In this document: positions 37,303-44,883 of the stretch, piece after piece | How the letters are laid out: every line of letters starts with the position of its first letter | How positions within the stretch are numbered: the stretch's first letter is position 1 | Assembly (NCBI GenBank): GCA_009712635.1 | Contig: WASS01000012.1 | Location: forward strand, 30,383-94,382 | Direction: 5' to 3' | DNA from: Hungatella sp. | GTDB taxonomy: Bacteria > Bacillota > Clostridia > Lachnospirales > Lachnospiraceae | DNA: 64,000 nucleotides | Position numbers and translations under genes: made by a program | The notes under the pieces: generated by a model | What the model was told of the DNA's origin: nothing | What the model saw: the letters and a program-made list of their open reading frames with translations, nothing else | Database searches by the model: none

Positions 37303-37352
37303 AAAATGTACCTTGAACCGGCTCAACAAGCCGTTTCAGGGCACACTTTATT
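37303..37352 (-). terminator. Intrinsic terminator of dnaD-dnaC
   Basis: On the minus strand CGGCT and AGCCG form the top of an imperfect hairpin extended by GAA/TTC and TGTG/TACA. The transcript then runs into six U residues. It lies about 30 bases after the dnaC-like stop. Confidence 0.7.
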
Positions 37353-37379
37353 TTCTAAAAAAACCATTTTAAATTTCTG

Positions 37380-38384
37380 TTAGTACCGGTTATTTACAGT
37401 TCCTGCCTTCTTCTTAATTCTGATATCATCTCCATATATAGGAATTACCGTATATCGGCTGATCAGCCTGGAAGTAACACGTTCCGTATATCGATCCCTC
37501 AGCTCGTTAATAGAATGATTGGTTGATATAATGGTTGACTTTGAAGAATTAAGCCGTTCATTGATACAGTAAAATAATTCGGAAGAGGTAAAGCTGTTAT
37601 TTAGCTCTGTTCCCAGATCATCGATGATTAAAAGATCACAGTCCAGAATATACTGATACATTCCTTTCATGTCGTCTTCATCCTGATAATCAAACCGGTT
37701 TTTTGAAAATACCTCAAAAAGGTCGTTAGCGGATAAATAGATCACGGAATAAAACTTATCGATCAGCTCTTTGGCAATACAATTGGTTAAAAATGTCTTT
37801 CCCACGCCGGTAGGACCTGTAAACAACAAATTCCCATGTTCTTTAGGCAGGTTTTTTACGAAACTGCGGCAGGTTTCCGTCACCTGAATCATATACTGTT
37901 TCACTGTCCGGTTTAAAACTGGCATTACTTTTGTATCATCAAAATATTCATAAGAAAATGTATTAAAATTCTCCACTGCAATAATTTGCTCAATGTTGGA
38001 TTGTGCATATAGGTATTTCATCTCTGACTGTCGGAAGCAGTGGCACTTTATGCCTTCGGAATATCCCGTGTCTTTACAGTCCGGACACAAGTACTGCATC
38101 TCCATAAAATCAACGGTATATCCGGCAGACTTTAAAAGAACCGCCTTTTGTTCCCTCAGATCTGCAATTTCCTCTCTCAGCTCTTTTAAGGCTTGTTTAT
38201 CCCCATCCAAAAGCCTGCGGGCACAGGAAACTGCTCTGGTACTGATGGAATCATCAAGTTCCTTTATCACAGGTATTTTATTATATACTTGCGCAATCCG
38301 CTTTTCCTGTTCATGCCGGTTCTTTAACTGCTGCTGATTGTAAGCCCGCATGATGGCATCATACTGTGAATTGCTCAGTGCCAT
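37380..38384 (-). CDS. dnaC: DnaC/DnaI-like helicase loader ATPase
   Basis: 334 residues. An N-terminal helical region is followed by a zinc-binding CPDCKDTGYSEGIKCHC near residue 98, then an AAA+ ATPase with Walker A LLFTGPTGVGKTFLTN and Walker B LLIIDDLGTE. The sensor segment STNHSINELRDRYTERVTSR carries the arginine finger. It loads the replicative helicase at origins with DnaD. It starts 33 bases after the dnaD gene on the same strand. GGAGG precedes ATG 38384. DnaI of Bacillus is the functional comparison. Confidence 0.92.
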   Translation of the reverse strand: MALSNSQYDAIMRAYNQQQLKNRHEQEKRIAQVYNKIPVIKELDDSISTRAVSCARRLLDGDKQALKELREEIADLREQKAVLLKSAGYTVDFMEMQYLCPDCKDTGYSEGIKCHCFRQSEMKYLYAQSNIEQIIAVENFNTFSYEYFDDTKVMPVLNRTVKQYMIQVTETCRSFVKNLPKEHGNLLFTGPTGVGKTFLTNCIAKELIDKFYSVIYLSANDLFEVFSKNRFDYQDEDDMKGMYQYILDCDLLIIDDLGTELNNSFTSSELFYCINERLNSSKSTIISTNHSINELRDRYTERVTSRLISRYTVIPIYGDDIRIKKKAGTVNNRY

Positions 38385-38417
38385 AATTACCTCCGTTTCT
38401 ATTGTGCTTATCTATCG

Positions 38418-39452
38418 TTACTTAAGCTCTGTCAGCTGTTCAAGAATAAGTGCATCATAATCAATCTCTCTTTGAGGAAAGTTCTGAAACTGGTTCTGTC
38501 CGTTCTTCCCTTTTGCACCGGCTGCTGCCTTAGTACCTTTATCGCTGCCGCTTTTTTTCCGGTCTGCATGCTGCTCGTCCAGTTTCCGTATGTCCTCCAT
38601 AGTACGGGCCCCTGCTTTCTTCCAGCCTTCTATAATCTTGTCCGTATACGGAAAACTGGGAGAATGTGTCGCCGTCAGAGTCCTGCTGCAGGCCTCCATA
38701 ACCAGCTCTTTGGTAAATCCGTAAGTACGGAACCACTTATCCATGTATTCCCGTTCTGAATCTCCGGGATTACGGTCGCTCAGCCCAAATGCTCTCATGA
38801 CTGCAAAGGAATCCTTAGAAAATGTAAGTGCATTATTCTTAGCATCATCAACTGTCTTAAAACCCTTTTCGTGCCAGCTGATGGCCACTGTCTCAATATA
38901 TCGAATGCTGGTATGACCGCCCTGCACACAATATTCCACAACATACTCTAAAAGTTCTGCAGGCATATGAAGACCATCATACAGATACGCAAATACCTCA
39001 CATTCTCTCTGAGTGAAAACTTTGTTCATATATTTTTGAGCAATATAAAGCAATTGAGAAAAATCCTCATCTCCTGCCAGTCCGCTGATCTGATCCGGAG
39101 TGTAAGATTTTCTGCTTGCAGAAGGTGCAGGTATCTCCTTTTTCACGGTCTCTGCCGGACGCCCCGAACATGCAGTCTCCGAAACAGCCGAAGAAACCTC
39201 CGGTTTTGAGACTGCCTCCTCGCTTAATACTCCCGCTTTTTTCCAATAGGATAAGGCACGGGCTACATCTGCCTCTGTATGGTTTAAGGCATCAGCAATC
39301 ATGGAAACAGTAACCTCTTCCCCTTCATGACGCATCAGAAACAGATATTCTTTTATGTATTCACCATTGGCCGAAGCCATAAAATCGTCTATGAATTGAT
39401 TGGATATTATCGTACCATTGATCTTAAAACTGCTTTTAAAGTTCACCGCCAT
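38418..39452 (-). CDS. dnaD: DnaD domain replication initiation protein
   Basis: 344 residues. The N-terminal winged-helix DDBH1 region (about 1-85, EEVTVSMIADALNHTEADVARAL) is followed by a linker, then DDBH2-type repeats (about 130-300), including VEYCVQGGHTSIRYIETVAISW and the YxxxIxxGW-like YTDKIIEGWKKAG. A Lys/Gly-rich tail ends the protein. DnaD remodels origin DNA and recruits the helicase loader. The gene sits next to a cluster of DnaA boxes and upstream of its partner dnaC. AAAGGTGAGG precedes ATG 39452. Confidence 0.92.
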   Translation of the reverse strand: MAVNFKSSFKINGTIISNQFIDDFMASANGEYIKEYLFLMRHEGEEVTVSMIADALNHTEADVARALSYWKKAGVLSEEAVSKPEVSSAVSETACSGRPAETVKKEIPAPSASRKSYTPDQISGLAGDEDFSQLLYIAQKYMNKVFTQRECEVFAYLYDGLHMPAELLEYVVEYCVQGGHTSIRYIETVAISWHEKGFKTVDDAKNNALTFSKDSFAVMRAFGLSDRNPGDSEREYMDKWFRTYGFTKELVMEACSRTLTATHSPSFPYTDKIIEGWKKAGARTMEDIRKLDEQHADRKKSGSDKGTKAAAGAKGKNGQNQFQNFPQREIDYDALILEQLTELK

Positions 39453-39477
39453 AACCTCACCTTTTTATCATGTCCCT

Positions 39478-39506
39478 ATCATACCACAGGTCTTTCCAAA
39501 AGAAAA
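39478..39506 (-). promoter_or_regulatory. Candidate extended -10 promoter of dnaD-dnaC
   Basis: On the minus strand TATGAT (39478-39483) is preceded by TG one base upstream. A weak TTTTCT lies 17 bases upstream (39501-39506). The first DnaA box begins 10 bases further upstream, so DnaA could control it. Confidence 0.5.
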
Positions 39507-39515
39507 TAGGGGCAG

Positions 39516-39715
39516 TTATCCACTAAATCAATTGTGGATATTGTGGATAATGTGGAAACCAAGTATACATAATCTTAGTTTATCCACTATCATCCTGTTG
39601 AATTGCTGATAAAATCGAGATTTTCTAAATTGTGAGACGATAATTTATGTAAATTAAAAAATCCACATAGTTTCTTAACATAAAATGTTGAAAACTATGT
39701 GGATAATGTGGATAA
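39516..39715. promoter_or_regulatory. DnaA-box cluster upstream of dnaD
   Basis: Within 200 AT-rich bases there are three perfect DnaA boxes (TGTGGATAA at 39542-39550, 39698-39706 and 39707-39715). Three more have one mismatch (TTATCCACT at 39516 and 39580; TGTGGATAT at 39533). Weaker ones lie at 39551 and 39659. They occur in both orientations. No dnaA, dnaN or rpmH gene is adjacent, so this is more likely a DnaA-titration or regulatory site for dnaD-dnaC than the chromosomal origin. Confidence 0.75.
39655..39704 (-). terminator. Intrinsic terminator of murC, built from DnaA-box sequence
   Basis: ATCCACATAGTTT (39661-39673) pairs perfectly with AAACTATGTGGAT (39692-39704). An inner AACAT/ATGTT stem lengthens it. 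On the minus strand it ends in six T. One arm overlaps a perfect DnaA box. Confidence 0.82.
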
Positions 39716-41095
39716 CTATAAGCCTAACAGCTTTTCTCCCACTTTTACAATGTCTCCGGCACCCATAGTTATCAACAAATCACCGTGTATACAATTTTCT
39801 AAAATAAATGTTTCAATCTCATCAAACGAGGTAATGTAATGCGCTTTTACACCTTTTTTCTCGATTCTCTCCACGATATCTGCTGAGCTGATGCCCAGAT
39901 TGTCGGTTTCTCTTGCTGCATAAATTTCTGCAAGAATTACCTCATCTGCCAGAGACAGCGCATCTGCAAATTCGTCAAGAAATGCCTTTGTACGTGTATA
40001 AGTATGGGGTTGAAAAACAACCCACAGTTTTTTGTGCGGATAATGCTGTGCTGTGCTTAAGGTCGCACGGATCTCCTGTGGATGATGGGCATAATCATCA
40101 ATAATGGTCACACCTCCCAGTTCGCCCTTCTTTTCAAAGCGCCTGTTGGTGCCTGTAAAATGTTTCAGTCCCTTTTTCACCTGATCCAATGATATTCCCA
40201 GTTCTGCACACACGGCTGCTGCTGCCAGGGAGTTATACACATTATGTTCTCCTGGTACTCCAAGAGTTACTGCATCCACAACGGAGCCATCAATCTTTAA
40301 ATGATAGGTGGCTCTTGCCAGATCATCAAACGCAATCCCTTCCGCCTGATATCTGCTTCCGTCTTTCTTACCAAAAGTAATTACCTTACATGGAAGATCC
40401 CTGATGATCTCCTCAATATTTTCGATGTCATTGTTAATCACCAGAAGTCCGTCCGCTGGCAGCTTTTGGGCAAACAGGCGGAATGAATTACGAATATCCT
40501 TGATATCTTTAAAGAAATCAAGATGATCTGCTTCTATATTTAAAATGATTTCCACGGTTGGATAAAAGGAAAGAAAACTATTGGTATATTCACAGGCCTC
40601 AGTTACAAAAAGTTCCGGACCGCCTACACGAATGTTTCCCCCTATGGAATTTAATATTCCGCCTACAGAAATAGTGGGGTCTGCATCTGCGCAAAGAAGA
40701 ACCTCTGTAATCATAGAGGTTGTGGTAGTCTTTCCGTGAGTACCCGAAATAGCAATTGCATTCTCATAATTCTTCATCATCTGACCAAGAAGTTCTGCTC
40801 TGCTTAAAATGGGAAGCCCCTGTTCTTTTGCAGCCATAAGCTCCGGATTGTCAGAATGTACTGCAGCCGTATAAACCACCACATCGATTCCTTCTGTAAT
40901 ATTTTCTGCGCGCTGTCCGTACACAATTTTTGCGCCTTTTGCCTCCAGGTGATGTGTCAGCTCCGATTCGTGAGAATCTGATCCAGTCACCGTAAATCCC
41001 TCATCCATGAGGATCTCAGCAAGACCGCTCATGCTGATTCCTCCAATACCGATAAAATGAACTGCCTGTGGTTTATGAAAATCAATCTGATACAT
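39716..41095 (-). CDS. murC: UDP-N-acetylmuramate--L-alanine ligase MurC
   Basis: Adds L-Ala to UDP-MurNAc with ATP in cytosolic peptidoglycan precursor synthesis. 459 residues. The N-terminal Rossmann segment is AVHFIGIGGISMSGLAEIL. The Mur-ligase P-loop is AISGTHGKTTTTSMI, the central ENITEACEYTNSFL-type segment reads VTEACEYTNSF, and the C-terminal domain has IDDYAHHPQEI. Single gene with its own promoter and terminator. AAGGATGG precedes ATG 41095. Confidence 0.96.
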   Translation of the reverse strand: MYQIDFHKPQAVHFIGIGGISMSGLAEILMDEGFTVTGSDSHESELTHHLEAKGAKIVYGQRAENITEGIDVVVYTAAVHSDNPELMAAKEQGLPILSRAELLGQMMKNYENAIAISGTHGKTTTTSMITEVLLCADADPTISVGGILNSIGGNIRVGGPELFVTEACEYTNSFLSFYPTVEIILNIEADHLDFFKDIKDIRNSFRLFAQKLPADGLLVINNDIENIEEIIRDLPCKVITFGKKDGSRYQAEGIAFDDLARATYHLKIDGSVVDAVTLGVPGEHNVYNSLAAAAVCAELGISLDQVKKGLKHFTGTNRRFEKKGELGGVTIIDDYAHHPQEIRATLSTAQHYPHKKLWVVFQPHTYTRTKAFLDEFADALSLADEVILAEIYAARETDNLGISSADIVERIEKKGVKAHYITSFDEIETFILENCIHGDLLITMGAGDIVKVGEKLLGL

Positions 41096-41149
41096 GCTTT
41101 ATCCATCCTTAAATTTATAATTTATTTATGTAACTGTTACTTTCACTTA

Positions 41150-41178
41150 CTTTTACTGCTTTTTTCTTATAAAGTCAA
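41150..41178 (-). promoter_or_regulatory. Candidate promoter of murC
   Basis: Minus-strand TTGACT (41173-41178) and TAAAAG (41150-41155) with a 17-base spacer. A separate TATAAT-like element lies about 30 bases upstream without a clear -35. Confidence 0.5.
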
Positions 41179-41294
41179 TTGCTTTCTTCTTTATTATATA
41201 AGAAAAACAACAGAAAATCTACCGGGGAATCCAAACAAGGGCGAAGCCTGGTGATAAAATGCCCCATTTGCAGCTTCAATATATTCTCACAATT

Positions 41295-41335
41295 AAAAAA
41301 ATGCACCTTACAGATTCTATGACCTGTAAAGTGCA
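41295..41335 (-). terminator. Intrinsic terminator after the WQG-repeat gene
   Basis: TGCACcTTACAG (41302-41313) pairs with CTGTAAaGTGCA (41324-41335) except one position. The minus-strand transcript ends in seven U. It lies 17 bases after the gene's stop. Confidence 0.85.
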
Positions 41336-41351
41336 ATTTATGACACAAAAA

Positions 41352-42245
41352 TCATGATCCGGATAATGCCAGTTCCGCTCCTGCCGGCAGAAGTCCCCTA
41401 AAACCCGGAGTTCCTGCTGAAGCCTCTGCCACTGATGCAATTAAATAAAGCATTTCCTTATAACTGCGGAACAGCTGCTGCTGCCGTCCCTCTCTCCAGT
41501 AGATAATCCCCTGCCAGGTTGAATGTTCGTGAAATAATACTTTAATAGAAAAAGAAGCAATCTTACCTCCTCTTCTGCAAAACGTACAGGCATCACTGGA
41601 TATTAGTTGTCCATAGTTTAGTCCGTACTTGGGAATATCATCATTTTTTAATTCGTATTCCATAAAAGTACCCAGGGACTTTGCAAGATCCACTGGCTTC
41701 ATCTGCTGTTCTAATATCTCAGACGGTATATTCTGATAGTTTCCGGTAAACTTTCCTGAATGATAGCTGTCAATCGCCACATGGCAGGTAGTAATAATAT
41801 TATTGACCTGTTCTTTCTTTTCATTACCGCTCAATAATCGATACATGGAAAGAATTAAATCAAGTTCACTTTCAAATGGTATCTTTTCGTCTCCTTCGAT
41901 CCACTTAAAGTTCCCCTGCCAGCTTGCATAATACCGATACTGTACAAAAACATAAAAAGTGGCCAGTTTACCGGCTCTTTCTTTTTCATTGCTTTTCTTT
42001 ATTTCCGAAGAAAGATTCTCTATTCCGGAAAACTGCCGCCTCTGAACTGTCTGCTTGGGGCTTCCCAGTTGATCAAAGATCCGATCCATATTAAAAAACA
42101 TCTCCAGAAGACTATCAAATAATATTCCTTCTGAGTCTCTGTCATGGAATAAAACTCCTTTAATGCTACTATCTTCAAATTCATCTACTGCTATTGTAAA
42201 ATATCTATCTCCATTACGAACCACACTCATTCTTCCAACTGTCAT
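41352..42245 (-). CDS. Uncharacterised protein with three WQG-type repeats
   Basis: 297 residues, soluble, no signal peptide. I see three related units of about 45 residues: residues ~15-58 (IAVDEFEDSSIKGVLFHDRD ... FDSLLEMFFNMD), ~97-140 (ASWQGNFKWIEGDEKIPFES ... LSMYRLL) and ~240-280 (STWQGIIYWREGRQQQLFRS ... LYLIASV). The shared pattern is a beta hairpin with W/I-x-G, then F-x-S and a helix with E-x-x-x-hydrophobic. I do not know a named family for it. Single gene, with tandem 11-base repeats at its promoter, suggesting dedicated regulation. Confidence 0.75.
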   Translation of the reverse strand: MTVGRMSVVRNGDRYFTIAVDEFEDSSIKGVLFHDRDSEGILFDSLLEMFFNMDRIFDQLGSPKQTVQRRQFSGIENLSSEIKKSNEKERAGKLATFYVFVQYRYYASWQGNFKWIEGDEKIPFESELDLILSMYRLLSGNEKKEQVNNIITTCHVAIDSYHSGKFTGNYQNIPSEILEQQMKPVDLAKSLGTFMEYELKNDDIPKYGLNYGQLISSDACTFCRRGGKIASFSIKVLFHEHSTWQGIIYWREGRQQQLFRSYKEMLYLIASVAEASAGTPGFRGLLPAGAELALSGS

Positions 42246-42276
42246 CCCTTCACCATAGTCCTTTGTTTACAAATTT

Positions 42277-42311
42277 ATTATATAAAAAAGCGGTTACATA
42301 TCGGTTACATA
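42277..42311 (-). promoter_or_regulatory. Promoter with tandem repeats upstream of the WQG-repeat gene
   Basis: On the minus strand TATAAT (42277-42282) has only ACCGAT at the -35 position. CGGTTACATA occurs twice on the plus strand, at 42291-42300 and 42302-42311, an 11-base period covering the -35. An inverted ATGTAAC lies at 42342-42348. This suggests an activator site. Confidence 0.45.
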
Positions 42312-42370
42312 ACATTGTTTCAGATAAATATATTTTACCACATGTAACTATCTATTGAAAGAGAAATCAA

Positions 42371-42405
42371 CAAAAAACTCCTGACTTTTAACTGGGTCAG
42401 GAGTT
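42371..42405 (-). terminator. Intrinsic terminator of queT
   Basis: AACTCCTGAC (42376-42385) pairs with GTCAGGAGTT (42396-42405). The minus-strand transcript ends in six U, 20 bases after the queT stop. Confidence 0.9.
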
Positions 42406-42425
42406 ACTAAGTTTTAGATCTTCTA

Positions 42426-42935
42426 TTAAACCGTCTCCGATAAAAAGCGGCCAAATATAATATATTTATACCTATTAAGTACGCCCAGCAAAATGTTCCC
42501 CAATACTCCGACTGCAAGAACTTCCCCAATTCCGACAGTAATCATCGCATACCAGATCATATCCGGCGAACCGTAAGCATATCGAAGAACCCATGGAATA
42601 ATAAGAACATTGGACACGATGGGCGGAATACAGACCAGCCATTTATTTCCCCGGAGTTTATATGCTCCAATGGCTCCGATCAAAGTAGCAAGACTACCAA
42701 AAACCACATCAAGAGCTGCTGCACCACACAAAAGATTGGACAGGAAACAACCGATAAATAATCCTGGAATTGCGGCTGGAGTAAAAAAGGGGAGAATACA
42801 AAGCATTTCGGAAATCCGAAACTGGACAGGTCCAAAGCTGATTGGGGCAAATGCCATAGTCAGCACCGTGTAGATTGCAGCGATAACTGCGGAAAAAACC
42901 ATGAAATGGGTTTTCCCTGATGATTTGTAATTCAT
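42426..42935 (-). CDS. queT: Queuosine precursor transporter QueT (ECF S component)
   Basis: 169 residues with six hydrophobic helices and the QueT-type start ending FAPISFGPVQFRISEMLCILPFFTP, then GLFIGCFLSNLLCG and the C-terminal GNILL segment. It is the substrate-binding subunit of an energy-coupling-factor transporter for preQ1 or related queuosine precursors. The shared EcfAA'T genes are not here. A preQ1 riboswitch-like element sits directly upstream and overlaps the ribosome site, which supports the assignment. AAAGGAG precedes ATG 42935. Confidence 0.92.
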   Translation of the reverse strand: MNYKSSGKTHFMVFSAVIAAIYTVLTMAFAPISFGPVQFRISEMLCILPFFTPAAIPGLFIGCFLSNLLCGAAALDVVFGSLATLIGAIGAYKLRGNKWLVCIPPIVSNVLIIPWVLRYAYGSPDMIWYAMITVGIGEVLAVGVLGNILLGVLNRYKYIIFGRFLSETV

Positions 42936-42942
42936 ATTTAAT

Positions 42943-42988
42943 TCTCCTTTAGTTTTGTTTTAGGTGTGGAAGGTCTCGAACACACCGG
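42943..42988 (-). promoter_or_regulatory. PreQ1-I-type riboswitch upstream of queT
   Basis: On the minus strand a six-base stem GGTGTG/CACACC (42981-42986 / 42963-42968 in plus coordinates) encloses a 12-base loop beginning TTC. An A-rich tail (AAAACAAAACTA) then leads into the ribosome site AAAGGAG. Loop CCTT can pair with AAGG of the ribosome site, the H-type pseudoknot of preQ1-I. Ligand binding would then block translation initiation. The loop differs from the Bacillus consensus, so subtype is unsure. Confidence 0.65.
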
Positions 42989-43100
42989 TCTTTGTTTGTG
43001 AAATTCCCTGTAAAAGAAAGGGTTCCACGGCCTTATTACGGGTGATACTATAGCACAAATCCGTTATAAATGCAAGTCATGCCCAGAATCTGCCTTATTA

Positions 43101-43883
43101 TTACTGCCACCACTCCTTCGGAATGGTCTCCAATTCAATCAGGCAATTGATTTGATGGGACAGGACGTCTTTTGTCACTTCAAAAATTGCTTTTGTGTCA
43201 CACAGAATACAGGAGGCATTGCCAAATATGGTCTTTACTGCTGCATGCCTGTCATAGAAAGCCTGCTCCAGTTTTTTATAATTTTCTGAGATATGGTCTG
43301 TAACGGAATTTTCATGCCGGTGCATAAAGCAAGGTTTTATCTGTTTGTCCGGCATCACTATCTTAAAATATGTGGGCTCCTTAGTAAGACGGTCAGGCAC
43401 ATCTAAATGCTCTTCCACACAGTGAATAAAGGTATTCCTCTCATGTCCGACACCGAGAAGCAGGATCTTACCTCCTCTTTCCATTAAGCGGTCATAGCTT
43501 CCGCCTGGCTGGCAGGGGGTTGTACGATTCTCTTCCCCTTCAATAAAGGATTCGCTGTCCTTTCCGTACACCGCTAAGCTATGGGTGGGATGGAGCGAAC
43601 GAAGGACACCTTTCCGTTTCATGAAAAGATTAGGTAAAATCCCCACACAAGCCGGCTCTGTTCGTGGATCATAAACATTATGATATTCCGACATGGAATA
43701 CCATGTATGAGTTGGCAGTATAAGAAGACCTTCAGATAAATATTCCATGAATGCATCCAGTACAGTATCCGCTCCACCTTCAACTTCTCCAATTGCTTTC
43801 ATGGATGAATGCACCAATAATGTGTCATCAGGCTGAATTTTCATTTCTTTTAAATTCTGTTTCAGACTTTGTTTTGTAAACAT
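43101..43883 (-). CDS. AAC(3)-family N-acetyltransferase
   Basis: 260 residues of the aminoglycoside 3-N-acetyltransferase (antibiotic_NAT) family. The start LVHSSMKAIGEVEGGADTVLDA and the motifs LPTHTW, HPTHSLAVYG and GKILLLGVGHERNTFIH are typical. AAC(3) enzymes transfer acetyl from CoA to the 3-amino group of aminoglycosides; several relatives use other amines, so resistance is not certain. It lies downstream of an AraC/GyrI-like regulator on the same strand and has a well-formed promoter of its own. Confidence 0.88.
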   Translation of the reverse strand: MFTKQSLKQNLKEMKIQPDDTLLVHSSMKAIGEVEGGADTVLDAFMEYLSEGLLILPTHTWYSMSEYHNVYDPRTEPACVGILPNLFMKRKGVLRSLHPTHSLAVYGKDSESFIEGEENRTTPCQPGGSYDRLMERGGKILLLGVGHERNTFIHCVEEHLDVPDRLTKEPTYFKIVMPDKQIKPCFMHRHENSVTDHISENYKKLEQAFYDRHAAVKTIFGNASCILCDTKAIFEVTKDVLSHQINCLIELETIPKEWWQ

Positions 43884-43930
43884 AATATTACCTTTCTTAT
43901 CCCAAATATATTAATAGTTATGTATCTACT

Positions 43931-43959
43931 ATCATAAGGGAGTCGGAGGGATTTTGCAA
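43931..43959 (-). promoter_or_regulatory. Promoter of the AAC(3)-family gene
   Basis: Minus-strand TTGCAA (43954-43959) and TATGAT (43931-43936) with a 17-base spacer. The predicted transcript starts about 40 bases before the gene. Confidence 0.65.
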
Positions 43960-43991
43960 GTAAGCTACGTTTATCTCGCCAATTCCATCTA

Positions 43992-44867
43992 TTATCGAAT
44001 GGGTATATATAAATCCACTTCGGAATCAGGATGATCGTAACCCAGAAACCGATTATCGTAGAGTTCAAAATCTTCCCTCAAATCCAATTCCTCTTCCGTT
44101 TCCAGAAACCAGGTTCCCCAAATGTATTCAAAGGTCTGAGGAAGCATTGTTAAACTTCCCCTGTGTGTGAAAACAGCACACTTTCCTGCAGGCAGAACCT
44201 TTTTTACAAATTGTGATGGAAGATCTTCAAATGAATCCACTTCAAAACCCGCCACTTCAGTAAATAGAACAAAATCATTCATGGTATACAGAGTATTTTC
44301 ATTGCAGGCTTCACAAATTCCAAAACCTCTGCCTCCCTTCACCAGATTGGGTATGTGGCGGCGTATACTGTTTGCATTTTTCCAAAGATCTCTTAGCTTT
44401 ATATCTGAGAGTGTGGTTTCCCCCCGTATTCCTGCCACTTTAATTTCTGGCATGGTCACAATCTGGGGATGAACCGTTACGTTTGATATGAGATGCTGTA
44501 AAAGTCCCTGATCCAATCGTTCTTTTGCTCCAACATAAGCATCCAGTCGATTAATACGGTACAACTGAGGACTCACCCGATATACTGCTTTAAATGCCCT
44601 GCTGAATGCTTCAGATGATTCAAATCCACTGTCAATTGCAATATCGATAATTCGCTCATCTGTATAGAGCAGCCGCTTTGCTCCATCGGCAAGGCGGCGT
44701 TTTTTAATGTAACTTCCTATGGTTTCACCAAGAAGGGAATAGAATTGCCGATTGAGATGATAATAGGAATAACCGGCAGCCCTGGCCACTTCTTCTACAC
44801 GAATGTCTTCTCTTAAGTTGGCTTCAATATAAATCACTGCCTGTTCCAGTGATTTCCGGTAATCCAT
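43992..44867 (-). CDS. AraC-family regulator with GyrI-like effector domain
   Basis: 291 residues. The N-terminal AraC DNA-binding domain has two helix-turn-helix units: VEEVARAAGYSYYHLNRQFY and IIDIAIDSGFESSEAFSRAF followed by RVSP. The C-terminal GyrI/SOUL-like domain (about 130-291, GRGFGICEACNEN, YIWGTWFLETEEELD, DLYIPI) binds small molecules in multidrug regulators such as Rob and BmrR relatives. It sits 16 bases after the C45 acylase gene and before AAC(3). Effector unknown. The ribosome site AGGAGAG precedes ATG 44867. Confidence 0.9.
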   Translation of the reverse strand: MDYRKSLEQAVIYIEANLREDIRVEEVARAAGYSYYHLNRQFYSLLGETIGSYIKKRRLADGAKRLLYTDERIIDIAIDSGFESSEAFSRAFKAVYRVSPQLYRINRLDAYVGAKERLDQGLLQHLISNVTVHPQIVTMPEIKVAGIRGETTLSDIKLRDLWKNANSIRRHIPNLVKGGRGFGICEACNENTLYTMNDFVLFTEVAGFEVDSFEDLPSQFVKKVLPAGKCAVFTHRGSLTMLPQTFEYIWGTWFLETEEELDLREDFELYDNRFLGYDHPDSEVDLYIPIR

Positions 44868-44883
44868 AATAAATCTCTCCTTT

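Noticed and set aside
39516..39715. DnaA-box cluster as the chromosomal origin
   Set aside because: dnaA, dnaN, recF and rpmH are not adjacent; dnaD-dnaC and murC are. A regulatory or titration site is the simpler reading.
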